A DNA stretch of 39,688 nt from Promethearchaeota archaeon (GTDB lineage: Archaea > Asgardarchaeota > Lokiarchaeia > Sigyniarchaeales > SOKP01). The DNA is taken from contig SDNY01000020.1 in NCBI GenBank assembly GCA_004524535.1, positions 1 through 39,688 of the forward strand, in the 5' to 3' direction. The stretch's first letter is position 1. The number at the start of each line of letters is the position of its first letter. The notes under the pieces were generated by a model, which saw only the letters and a list, made by a program, of their open reading frames with translations, searched no databases and was not told where the DNA came from. A program made the translations under genes and the position numbers. This document shows positions 8,298 through 16,654 of the stretch, piece after piece.

Positions 8298-9020
8298 TTG
8301 ATAACTAATTTAAATCCTGAAACTATAGATGCCTTTGATAAGATAAGGAAGGTTTATTTATTAGAAAAATTTGAAAATCTTTCTGAAGAAACTGAAGATA
8401 TATTAAAAAGTAATTTGGAAAATGAAGAGTATTTAATGGATATTAAATCTACGATAGAATTAATAATTGAATCTAAATTTGAAAATAAGATCAGCGAATT
8501 TGAAGAGCTTTTTGATTTACCAGATCTTAACGAAGAATTAAGTTTAGCTCGTACATGTTTAATAGATTTGCTTAAAGGAGATCCGGACGTTGAATGTATT
8601 AAGAGCTATATAATTTATAATTCAGCAGCGGGTACCATAAAATTTGGATGGAATCACTCAATTTTTAAAAAAGATATTGAGTTAGTAATAGGTCTATTCA
8701 CAGCAATAACCAGCTTTAGTAAAGAAGCAATTGAAAGGCAATTAAAAGGCTTAAGTGTTGAAGGAATGGAATTTAAGATGATCCGCTTTGAAAAAAGTGA
8801 TTTAGCAATATTATTCATTTTAAGTAGAGAACCTTCACCCATTTTGATAAATAGAATGAATCAATTTTCAACTGAATTGCAAAAAGAAATGTTAGATCTA
8901 TTTTTGACAAAGGATTTTATTGATTTTACTCGTGATGAAAACGTGAAAAAGAAAATATATGATATTATGGTTCAAACTTTAAAATTTGATTTAAAAAAAT
9001 TAACAGAAATTAACGAATAA
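8298..9020 (+). CDS. Asgard-type protein with longin-like domain
   Basis: A 240-residue protein with an acidic, helical N-terminal half (about residues 1-105). A segment from about 105 to 200 reads like the longin/roadblock-like proteins common in Asgard genomes: a beta strand (AAGTIKFGW), the helix KDIELVIGLFTAITSFSKEA, two more strands around EFKMIRFEKSDLAILFIL, and a second amphipathic helix. In eukaryotes such folds occur in vesicle-traffic adaptors and small-GTPase regulators; that is family knowledge, and the match here is by eye. It starts at TTG (8298) and leads a tight three-gene cluster: 2 nt separate it from the next gene. Its partner may be the coiled-coil protein that follows. 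Confidence 0.6.
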   Translation: MITNLNPETIDAFDKIRKVYLLEKFENLSEETEDILKSNLENEEYLMDIKSTIELIIESKFENKISEFEELFDLPDLNEELSLARTCLIDLLKGDPDVECIKSYIIYNSAAGTIKFGWNHSIFKKDIELVIGLFTAITSFSKEAIERQLKGLSVEGMEFKMIRFEKSDLAILFILSREPSPILINRMNQFSTELQKEMLDLFLTKDFIDFTRDENVKKKIYDIMVQTLKFDLKKLTEINE

Positions 9021-9022
9021 AC

Positions 9023-9679
9023 ATGAGTGTAAAGGATTCTTTAAATTTATTACAGAAGAATATTATAAATTTTCAAAATATCGTTAAAGAGAGCATATTT
9101 AATTTAGGTAAATTTAAAGTATCAGTCATTAAACCTAATAATGAGACAGAATTAATGCCTCTTTCCATGGGACTTTATTTTATAAGAAATACAATCAAAG
9201 AAATACTAAATTCTGATATTAAATTAAAAGATTTTAATAAATTGCAAAAAACAATTAAAATATTATTTCAAAAATTTATTGATACTAACGAATTAATTAA
9301 ATTCGATAAGGGAGAAGATCTATTTAAAAAACTAAATGAAAATGATTCTATATCACCGTTTAAACTTTTATTTTGCGATGTTTTTCAAGAAAAAATTAAG
9401 AGAGATGCGTTCAAAGCTAAATGTAATGAATTAAAAGAGTGTGTAAGTAATTTTAATAGTTTCAAAGAAAAATTTAAAGAGCTTAATTCCAAAATTCAAT
9501 ATTTTGAGGCTTTAAGAAAAAAACTTGAAGAGTATCAAAATATCTTAAATAGCGGAAATTTAAAAAAGATTAATCAAAAAAATTTGGAAGATTTTAGACT
9601 GTTTCGCAGTTTCTATCCTTTAAACGCTAACTCTGAATATTTAATAGATATCAAAAATAGAAGCATCATTAAAATATAA
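9023..9679 (+). CDS. Uncharacterised helical protein with C-terminal coiled coil
   Basis: I do not recognise this 218-residue protein. It is Lys/Asn/Glu-rich and predicted almost wholly helical. Residues 130-175 alternate hydrophobic and charged positions like a coiled coil (FKEKFKELNSKIQYFEAL and onward). It begins 2 nt after the longin-like protein gene, and its TAA stop overlaps the next gene's possible ATG (TAATG). The three genes are therefore translationally coupled and probably act together. No membrane segment, signal peptide or catalytic motif is visible. Confidence 0.6.
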   Translation: MSVKDSLNLLQKNIINFQNIVKESIFNLGKFKVSVIKPNNETELMPLSMGLYFIRNTIKEILNSDIKLKDFNKLQKTIKILFQKFIDTNELIKFDKGEDLFKKLNENDSISPFKLLFCDVFQEKIKRDAFKAKCNELKECVSNFNSFKEKFKELNSKIQYFEALRKKLEEYQNILNSGNLKKINQKNLEDFRLFRSFYPLNANSEYLIDIKNRSIIKI

Positions 9680-10047
9680 TGGGTGGAGTCATGGATTCAA
9701 AAGAAGTCATAGAATTAATATTAAAAGAAATAAAAACAAATAGCTATATCAATATTTCAGAATTTTTAAAGAAAAATAAGTTAAAAAATTTTAAAACGAA
9801 AGATATAATTGAAGAAATCGAGAGAAATTATAATAAGCAATTAATTTTAGATTTAAAAAATAAAGAAGTGTATTCATATAATTTAGTTTATAATTATCTT
9901 AAACTGAAATTATTCAAATTGTTGGAAAAGGGAAACGATATTGATCTCAGTTCTGATGATTTTAAAGCATTTAAACCGGATGATTTGATCCGGATTATTA
10001 GCATAATCGATTCAGAATTTTTGAATTACTTATTAGATAATATCTAA
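9679..10047 (+). CDS. Uncharacterised small helical protein, winged-helix-like
   Basis: A protein of 122 residues if the ATG overlapping the previous stop is used, or 118 from the in-frame ATG at 9691. GGTGGAG sits just before the second ATG, but closer than ideal. The order of predicted elements is helix, helix, helix, beta hairpin (LILDLKNKEVYSYNLV), then more helices, which would suit a winged-helix domain. It closes the cluster with the longin-like and coiled-coil proteins. No family is recognised, and the winged-helix suggestion rests on pattern only. Confidence 0.55.
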   Translation: MGGVMDSKEVIELILKEIKTNSYINISEFLKKNKLKNFKTKDIIEEIERNYNKQLILDLKNKEVYSYNLVYNYLKLKLFKLLEKGNDIDLSSDDFKAFKPDDLIRIISIIDSEFLNYLLDNI

Positions 10048-10085
10048 AAATTTATTAAAAATTAAGTAAAAAAAAAGAAATTAAA

Positions 10086-11765
10086 TTATTCAATAAGATC
10101 TGCGTCCGTAAGAATTTTTTTATGATCAAAAGCCAGATCCATTTCCTTCAGCCTTCTTCTTGGGACAAGGATAATATCTATTGCATCATCTCTGCTTTTC
10201 ATATCAGAGACATTCCCTTTTAATCTACACTTATATGCAGTTGAATGAATTGGGCCACGAGGATCTCTACCTTCTTCGTCGTAATATCCAATTTTTTTAA
10301 TAATTTGTACGTCTAAATTGGTCTCTTCCTTGACTTCTCTTATTAATGCATGTTTAATATTTTCACCCTTTTCTACGAGTCCGCCAGGTAACGCATAAAA
10401 ATCTTTAAAAGGCGGGTACTTTCGCTTAATTAATACTATATTCCCCTCATTATCTTCAATAATAGCATCTACAGCTTTTCCAATTTCCTTTTCTTTAATT
10501 TTATATCTTAAGAATATATAGTATCCAAGTGTAATAACTAAAATTCCAATAATAAATAAGGCTATTAGGCTATGTAACAGAATTGAAGGCAAATCACTCT
10601 CTTCTAGACTTAAAGCGATAAGAATAACTCCAGCTAAATCGGCTAAAATACCTGCCCCAAAGAGGAGATTTAGTAAACTGAGCCCTTTTTCAGTTCTCTC
10701 TTGATTTTCTTTACTTTTTTGAAGATATAACTCTTGTAAAGCTGCTTCGATAATCTTAAATTTATCATTCACTCGATTAACTAAATCTTTTAATTCAAAT
10801 TCATTTATTAGATGTTTCAATACACTCGTATAATGTTCTCTCCTATTATAATCCAATTCATTATATATTACACTTAATCTTGTTTGAATAAGCCCTCGTA
10901 ATAATCCAAGATTTTTTATTTTATCTTCTACAATCTCGATATTAACAAATGCTCCTGAACGAGTTTTTAAAAATAATGAATCAAGAGATTGGTTAATTGA
11001 CCTTAGAGCGAATAAAACAGCCCTCATTTTTGGAGTGGGATCTAAAACATATTGTTTCATATACGATTCAAAGAAATTCTCATAGTTTTGCTCTGCCATA
11101 TATATAAATCCAGAATTTCGATAAATAAAATGTAATTCCGACAAACGATTAGAAAGATTGTCCCTTATTCTTCTGTCAAAAAGTTTTTCAGAATAATCTG
11201 GCCATTGACCTGAATAAATCACTGTCCAATAAGAAATAACTTTTTTGTATTTATCAATGTTTTCTTGTGTCCAACTAATATTCGGGGGATTTGTCTTATT
11301 TGAGATGGTAAAGATATAAATAGGACTTTCTAAATCAAAGAAAACACCTTCATTTCCAGGCTTTCTGCTAAATTCCTTTAATAGGTTTAGAACAATATAG
11401 GGTATCTGCTGTATTAATAAGGAATTAATCTTTTCCTTTTTGGAAGGATCATCTTTAAAATATTCTATATCGAATTGGAAAAAACCGAGTGTGTTATATT
11501 TTCTCTCAGAATTTTCATCTGTATAAGGAAAATTCTCCACATATGTAACCCATTTGCATGATAAATTAATATTTTTAGCCATTTCGATCAAATTATCCTT
11601 TAGCTCTTTACGATAAATATCGTCATCTGTTAAATTACTCAGTTTATCGTGGATGAGATTTTTAAAATGTTGGCTTAACTTGTTTTCATTAACTTTAGTA
11701 GTATTCAGAAATGCGCTAATGAACCAAATTTCTTCTTTATAAATGAATTGTAAATTTTCCGTCAT
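10086..11765 (-). CDS. Membrane-anchored Nudix hydrolase with large N-terminal domain
   Basis: A 559-residue fusion. Residues 1-230 form an unrecognised soluble domain. Residues 230-355 are helical, with a likely coiled coil. Two transmembrane segments lie at about 362-385 and 397-420. The C-terminal 130 residues are a Nudix hydrolase, with box GGLVEKGENIKHALIREVKEE at about 457-477. RDPRGPIHS downstream resembles the ADP-ribose pyrophosphatase / NADH-pyrophosphatase branch. The helix-rich region followed by two helices near the middle recalls CorA-like membrane topology, but no GMN motif is present. The Nudix domain would be cytoplasmic and would hydrolyse a nucleoside diphosphate derivative. 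The gene stands alone, convergent with the three-gene cluster. Confidence 0.8.
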   Translation of the reverse strand: MTENLQFIYKEEIWFISAFLNTTKVNENKLSQHFKNLIHDKLSNLTDDDIYRKELKDNLIEMAKNINLSCKWVTYVENFPYTDENSERKYNTLGFFQFDIEYFKDDPSKKEKINSLLIQQIPYIVLNLLKEFSRKPGNEGVFFDLESPIYIFTISNKTNPPNISWTQENIDKYKKVISYWTVIYSGQWPDYSEKLFDRRIRDNLSNRLSELHFIYRNSGFIYMAEQNYENFFESYMKQYVLDPTPKMRAVLFALRSINQSLDSLFLKTRSGAFVNIEIVEDKIKNLGLLRGLIQTRLSVIYNELDYNRREHYTSVLKHLINEFELKDLVNRVNDKFKIIEAALQELYLQKSKENQERTEKGLSLLNLLFGAGILADLAGVILIALSLEESDLPSILLHSLIALFIIGILVITLGYYIFLRYKIKEKEIGKAVDAIIEDNEGNIVLIKRKYPPFKDFYALPGGLVEKGENIKHALIREVKEETNLDVQIIKKIGYYDEEGRDPRGPIHSTAYKCRLKGNVSDMKSRDDAIDIILVPRRRLKEMDLAFDHKKILTDADLIE

Positions 11766-11874
11766 AATTTTTCAGTTTAATAATAAATTATTTCTTTAGT
11801 CTAAAAAATAGGTTTAATTTTCAAAATAATTCTTTATAATAAAAACGTTTATAATTTAATATTTTCATTTTTTT

Positions 11875-13161
11875 TTATAGATATTTTACTTTAAATCCTT
11901 TTTTTCCCCCTTTTTTAACTTTCATTCGGACTTCTTTAAGTATTTGGCTTTCAAGTTCTTTACTAATTTCAAGGTTATTTTCCGCTAAATATTCTCTTAA
12001 CTTTTCTTTAGTAACCCGTCCTCCTATATTATTAGATTGTACCCAATTTGAAATTTTTTCAACTAATTCTCCCCCATCTCCTCCCATAAACTTTGGTAAA
12101 TAGCAATTAGCAAGTGCTTTTGACATGTAGACTGCATACACAAATAATCCTTTAGGATCTAATTTCTTATACACACCAGGAACTCTTTTAGGATTTAATA
12201 TGGTCATTTGGATATTTTTCCCGGCTTTTTGAATTTTCTTATAGAGTGGCATCCATTTATCAGCTCCATCTTGAGGCATTCCTGGTTTTAAGCCAGGCAC
12301 ATACTGAATTCCTGTCACATGAGGCAAAATATCATCAATAAATTTTATTTGTTCTGGTCCATCTAAATGATAAATTGAATAATCCATATGTTCTGCTTGT
12401 TCAATAAGATCTGGTAATACGAATCTTTTGAACCATTTTGGACTCAGCATTACGCTAAAATCACATTGCATTGTATAGTATCGTTTAGGACACCATACGT
12501 TAAGCCAAGTATTACACCCATCTACATATTTATTAATAATATCTTGTAATTCGTCATAAACTTTTAAATACTTCTCCATAATTATTGCCCGACAAGTATC
12601 AATAAGTCCAGGGTTGCGTTTCATTGCTAAAATGATATTTGTTGATCCTAAAAAGGAAATTAGTATGTCTAATACGCCTCCTAAATCTGTCATGGAGATA
12701 TAGTAATTGCCCTTGACAGCACGTTTTGCTGCATATTCCGTTATACGTTTTAATCTTGAATACCATTCATTATTGGCGTCTAATTTGACGCTTTCAAGTA
12801 CGGAGATTATATCTTTTACTTCTGTAGGCTTATGAAACCACATTGTATTTGCTTTGAATTCTGGTGTAACTCCTAAAACTGATGCCATTATCCCTGGACC
12901 ATAGTTTGGAAAATAAGAAGGGATGCATTCACCTCCAAAAATTAGGCCATCTGCATTATTTTCTAATTTGTCTAAAATAGCTTCAATCCCATCAAAATCT
13001 TTTGCCAAATCCCAGCACAAAGGAGTTGAAGCAATAAGTGCTTTAATAGAATTCTTGCCTGCAGGGATATTGTAAGAAAGAACGGGTCTATCAATAATTT
13101 CATGGTCCCACCAAGCTCTCATTCGTTCTTTAGCTTCTTCTAAATCTTCCTTTATTATCAT
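11875..13161 (-). CDS. URO-D-fold protein (uroporphyrinogen decarboxylase / methyltransferase superfamily), copy 1
   Basis: A 428-residue TIM-barrel protein of the uroporphyrinogen decarboxylase superfamily. Visible markers are WWDHEIIDRPVLSY at the N-terminus, TDLGGVLDIL, SIYHLDGPEQIKFID (candidate metal or substrate His and Asp) and PGLKPGMPQDGADKW. It lacks the arginine-rich N-terminus of true heme-pathway HemE, so heme synthesis is unlikely. Relatives include corrinoid methyltransferases such as MtaA and CmuA, and undefined proteins near sugar genes. It is a paralogue of the next gene upstream, identical at well over half of positions, with a 92 nt gap. An AGTAGGA Shine-Dalgarno sequence supports the ATG. 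The substrate is unknown. Confidence 0.8.
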   Translation of the reverse strand: MIIKEDLEEAKERMRAWWDHEIIDRPVLSYNIPAGKNSIKALIASTPLCWDLAKDFDGIEAILDKLENNADGLIFGGECIPSYFPNYGPGIMASVLGVTPEFKANTMWFHKPTEVKDIISVLESVKLDANNEWYSRLKRITEYAAKRAVKGNYYISMTDLGGVLDILISFLGSTNIILAMKRNPGLIDTCRAIIMEKYLKVYDELQDIINKYVDGCNTWLNVWCPKRYYTMQCDFSVMLSPKWFKRFVLPDLIEQAEHMDYSIYHLDGPEQIKFIDDILPHVTGIQYVPGLKPGMPQDGADKWMPLYKKIQKAGKNIQMTILNPKRVPGVYKKLDPKGLFVYAVYMSKALANCYLPKFMGGDGGELVEKISNWVQSNNIGGRVTKEKLREYLAENNLEISKELESQILKEVRMKVKKGGKKGFKVKYL

Positions 13162-13253
13162 AATTTTCCTACTAAATTCGTAATTGCTTATTTAATTATT
13201 ACTAAAATCTTATCTTTTTCGTTCAAATACTTAATTTTAAAATAAATATCGTT

Positions 13254-14531
13254 TTAAACTCTTCTACTTAAAACTTTTAATGCGTCAGTTTTCTTCCTTA
13301 ATTCTTTAGCTACTTGTCCCTCAAGAGATTTTGATAATGGATTATTATTCTTTTGAGCATATTCTCGAATATTAGCTCTACTAACACGTGTTATGTTGTT
13401 TTCTTTTGCCCATAAATTTAAATCTTCAACGAGTTCTCCTCCATCTCCCCCTACAAATTTAGGCAAATAACAATCAGCTAAGCCTCTTGTAATATAGATT
13501 GCAAATACTATAAGACCTTTAGGGTCTAATTTTTTATAAATATGGGGGACACTAGAACAATCAAATGTAGTCATATGAATATTTTTTCCAGCTTTCTGAA
13601 TTTTTTTATAGAATGGCATCCATTTATCAGCTCCATCTTGAGGCATTCCAGGTTTTAAGCCAGGCACAAACTGAATTCCATCTACTACTTTTAATATATC
13701 GTCCGCAAATTTTATTTGTTCTGGCCCATCAAGATGATAAAAAGAGTAATCCATATGCTCTGCCTGTTCCTTAAGATCTGGTAATATAAATCTTTTAAAA
13801 TATTCGGGATTAAGCATAACGCTGAGATCACATTGCATAGTATAATATGTCCCAGGACACCAAAGATTTAACCAAGAATCACATCCCTCCACATGTTTAT
13901 TAATTATGTTCTGCAACTCGTCGTAGACTTTCAAATATTTTTCCATAATAATGGCTCGGCATGTATCGATTAATCCAGGATTCCTCCTCATCTGAATTAT
14001 AATGTTCTGTGGATCAATAAAAGATGCTAATATGTCCATAATCCCTCCTAAATCCGTCATAGCAATGTAATAATTATTTTTAGCACCTCGTTTTGCTGCT
14101 ATTTCCGTAGTGCGTTTTAATCTTACATACCATTCGTTATCATCGTTTAATTTGGCACTTTCTAAGACAGAAACAATATCTTTAACATCGGTAGGTCTAT
14201 GAAACCACATAGTGCGGGATTTATATTCGGGAGTCACTCCTAGTACCGCTGCCATTATTCCAGGACCGTAGTTTGGAAAAAATCTTGGGAGACATTCTCC
14301 TCCCCAGACGATTCCATTTCCATATTTTTCAAATCTATCAAGAACAGTCTCTATGCTATCAAAATCTTTACCTAAAGCCCAGTCAAAACCAGTTGATGCA
14401 TAAAGTGCCTTTTCAGAATTTGGTCCTTCGGGAATATAATAGGATATAACAGGTCTATCAGTTACCTCATGGTCCCACCAAGCCTTCATTCGTTCTTTAG
14501 CTTCTTCGATATCTTCTTTAACCATAGACAT
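13254..14531 (-). CDS. URO-D-fold protein, copy 2
   Basis: A 425-residue paralogue of the preceding protein with the same landmarks (WWDHEVTDRPVISYYIP, TDLGGIMDIL, YHLDGPEQIKFAD, PGLKPGMPQDGADKW). The two diverge mostly in the C-terminal 60 residues and in the region after the His-Leu-Asp-Gly motif. It starts 5 nt after the GH3 glycosidase stop, so the glycosidase and this gene are almost certainly co-transcribed. Two ATGs lie close together, and the first follows AGGTT. The link to a glycosidase suggests action on a sugar-derived or methylated compound, which is inference only. Confidence 0.8.
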   Translation of the reverse strand: MSMVKEDIEEAKERMKAWWDHEVTDRPVISYYIPEGPNSEKALYASTGFDWALGKDFDSIETVLDRFEKYGNGIVWGGECLPRFFPNYGPGIMAAVLGVTPEYKSRTMWFHRPTDVKDIVSVLESAKLNDDNEWYVRLKRTTEIAAKRGAKNNYYIAMTDLGGIMDILASFIDPQNIIIQMRRNPGLIDTCRAIIMEKYLKVYDELQNIINKHVEGCDSWLNLWCPGTYYTMQCDLSVMLNPEYFKRFILPDLKEQAEHMDYSFYHLDGPEQIKFADDILKVVDGIQFVPGLKPGMPQDGADKWMPFYKKIQKAGKNIHMTTFDCSSVPHIYKKLDPKGLIVFAIYITRGLADCYLPKFVGGDGGELVEDLNLWAKENNITRVSRANIREYAQKNNNPLSKSLEGQVAKELRKKTDALKVLSRRV

Positions 14532-14536
14532 ATGGT

Positions 14537-16549
14537 TTAACCTACATACTCAATTTTACCTTCTAAACGAATATCTCGGGAGGAACTCCCTATTAGTATG
14601 TTAAAAATGCCTTTCTCTGCTTTCCATGTATTACTTTTTTCGTCAAAAAAAGAAAGATCTTCTTTTTTAAGTTCCAATGATACACTCTTTTTCTCACTTG
14701 GTTCTAATTTAACCTTTTCAAAGCCCTTTAATTCTTTCAGAGGCCTATCAACACTGCACTCAACATCCTGGACATAAAGCTGAACTACTTCAGCACCTGC
14801 ACGCTTACCAGTATTTGTAATGTCAACCGATACTTTAATAGTGTCTTTTTCAGACATTTTTTCTTTATTTATATTAAGATTTTCGTAAATAAAATTAGTA
14901 TAAGATAAACCATGGCCAAAGGGAAAGAGAGGTTCAATATTGTTTGTATCAAAATATCGATATCCTACAAAAATCCCATCATCATAATTCACTTCTAAAT
15001 CCTTTACTATTTGAGCGGGTGAATCTTCAAGCTTTTTGGGAAATGTAATTGGAAGTTTACCGGAAGGATTCACTTCGCCAAAAAGGACCGAGGCTATAGC
15101 ATGTCCTCCTTCCATACCGGGATACCATGCTTCAATCACAGCGGGAACTTTATCAATCCAATCCATACCAATAGGACTACCACTTATTAAAACAACTATT
15201 GTTTTAGGATTTTCTTGAATCGTTTCATTTATCTTGCTAACTTGTACTGACGAGAGATGAAATTTTTTCCTATCTGAACCTTCAGTATCTTTATGAGGAG
15301 AATGTCTAAGTCCAGTAATATAGATAACAACATCTGCTTCTGAAGGGGTAGAAACTATTTCAATTTTCCCTTTACATTTCGCTTGTATTCCTTCAAGCGG
15401 CTTAATTTCATAGGGAGGTTTAACTTGAGAACTCCCGCCCCCCCTAGACATTTTTCTATTAGCATTTGGCCCAATTACGGCGATTTTTTTTATTGAATTG
15501 ATATCAAGCGGGAGAAGATTATCTTCGTTTTTTAAGAGAACAATGCCCTCTTCTGCGATTTTACGAGCCACTGCTTGATGTTCTGAAGTGTTTCTACTAC
15601 CAGGGGGAATCATGCTCGGATCGTCAAAAAGTCCTGTTAGAAACATTACACGCAATAACCTTCTTATATTTTCATTTAACATTTCTTCAGTAAATTTACC
15701 TTCATTTAATGCATCCATCATACTTTTATATTTATATTTGATTGCAGTTGGCATTTCGAGAGATAGACCTGCTTCTACGCAAGGCCCCGTAGTTTTTATA
15801 TGTTGCGTTGCAGTCCAATCAGAAACAACAAATCCCCTAAAACCCCATTCTTCCATTAACCTTTGTTTTAAGAGATTTTTATGTTCAGAACCATATACTC
15901 CATTAACTTTATTATAACAAGTCATGAATGACCAAGCGTCTGCTTCGCATACAGTAGCTTTAAAGGCAGGAAGATAAATCTCTTGAAGGGCTCTTTCACT
16001 AACGACTGAATTACAAGTAAGCCTATTTGTTTCTTGATTATTGCAAGCATAATGTTTTACACATGCCGCAATTCGTTGGCTTTGTATGCCTTTTACACAA
16101 TGTACTGCTAACCTTGAGTTTAAATAAGGATCTTCCGTTTGATATTCGAAATTTCTTCCACAATGCGGGGCTCTCTGAATATTTACCCCTGGTCCTAAAA
16201 GCATATGATATCCAATATCCCTTACTTCTTGTGCTACTGCCACTCCAAATTTTTCTGAAAGCTCTGGATTCCACGTTGCAGCCCGACAAATCCCTACGGG
16301 AAAATAAGTACATACCGAATCACCGCTACTATGTGGACCAATCCCATGGGGTCCATCCGTCATTTTAAAATGTGGTATTCCCAATCTTTTTATAGTTTTA
16401 GTATAAAAAAATTGTGTTCCCGAACTAAGTTTGAATTTATCTTTTAATTTTAACCTTCCTAAAAGGTCTTCCACTCTCTTTTCTAAATCCAAATTGTTAT
16501 CCATAAAAGGTAATTTTGATAATTCTTCATTTGAAAGCTTTTCACTCAT
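14537..16549 (-). CDS. Glycoside hydrolase family 3 (beta-glucosidase-like)
   Basis: A 670-residue GH3 enzyme with the standard three-part layout: an (alpha/beta)8 barrel with the nucleophile Asp in GFVVSDWTA (about residue 243), an alpha/beta sandwich with the likely acid/base Glu in TEGSDR (about residue 423), and a C-terminal fibronectin III-like domain (from about 560, with VDITNTGKRAGAEVVQLYV). No signal peptide or membrane segment is present, so it acts in the cytoplasm on imported oligosaccharides or glycosides. The exact sugar cannot be read. It heads an operon with two URO-D-fold proteins. The gene looks bacterial in origin, as do many Asgard carbohydrate enzymes. Confidence 0.92.
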   Translation of the reverse strand: MSEKLSNEELSKLPFMDNNLDLEKRVEDLLGRLKLKDKFKLSSGTQFFYTKTIKRLGIPHFKMTDGPHGIGPHSSGDSVCTYFPVGICRAATWNPELSEKFGVAVAQEVRDIGYHMLLGPGVNIQRAPHCGRNFEYQTEDPYLNSRLAVHCVKGIQSQRIAACVKHYACNNQETNRLTCNSVVSERALQEIYLPAFKATVCEADAWSFMTCYNKVNGVYGSEHKNLLKQRLMEEWGFRGFVVSDWTATQHIKTTGPCVEAGLSLEMPTAIKYKYKSMMDALNEGKFTEEMLNENIRRLLRVMFLTGLFDDPSMIPPGSRNTSEHQAVARKIAEEGIVLLKNEDNLLPLDINSIKKIAVIGPNANRKMSRGGGSSQVKPPYEIKPLEGIQAKCKGKIEIVSTPSEADVVIYITGLRHSPHKDTEGSDRKKFHLSSVQVSKINETIQENPKTIVVLISGSPIGMDWIDKVPAVIEAWYPGMEGGHAIASVLFGEVNPSGKLPITFPKKLEDSPAQIVKDLEVNYDDGIFVGYRYFDTNNIEPLFPFGHGLSYTNFIYENLNINKEKMSEKDTIKVSVDITNTGKRAGAEVVQLYVQDVECSVDRPLKELKGFEKVKLEPSEKKSVSLELKKEDLSFFDEKSNTWKAEKGIFNILIGSSSRDIRLEGKIEYVG

Positions 16550-16654
16550 ATTTAATCTCTAATTTTTTTTATTTTTTTAATATTTTTGATATAAGAGTTT
16601 AATTTCCTTTTTATTTTCTTATTATTCTTAAAAAAAAAGGATTAAAAATAGAAT

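Noticed and set aside
11875-14531. The URO-D-fold pair as heme biosynthesis HemE
   Set aside because: They lack the HemE N-terminal arginine motif, no other heme genes are near, and the two sit in a glycosidase operon.
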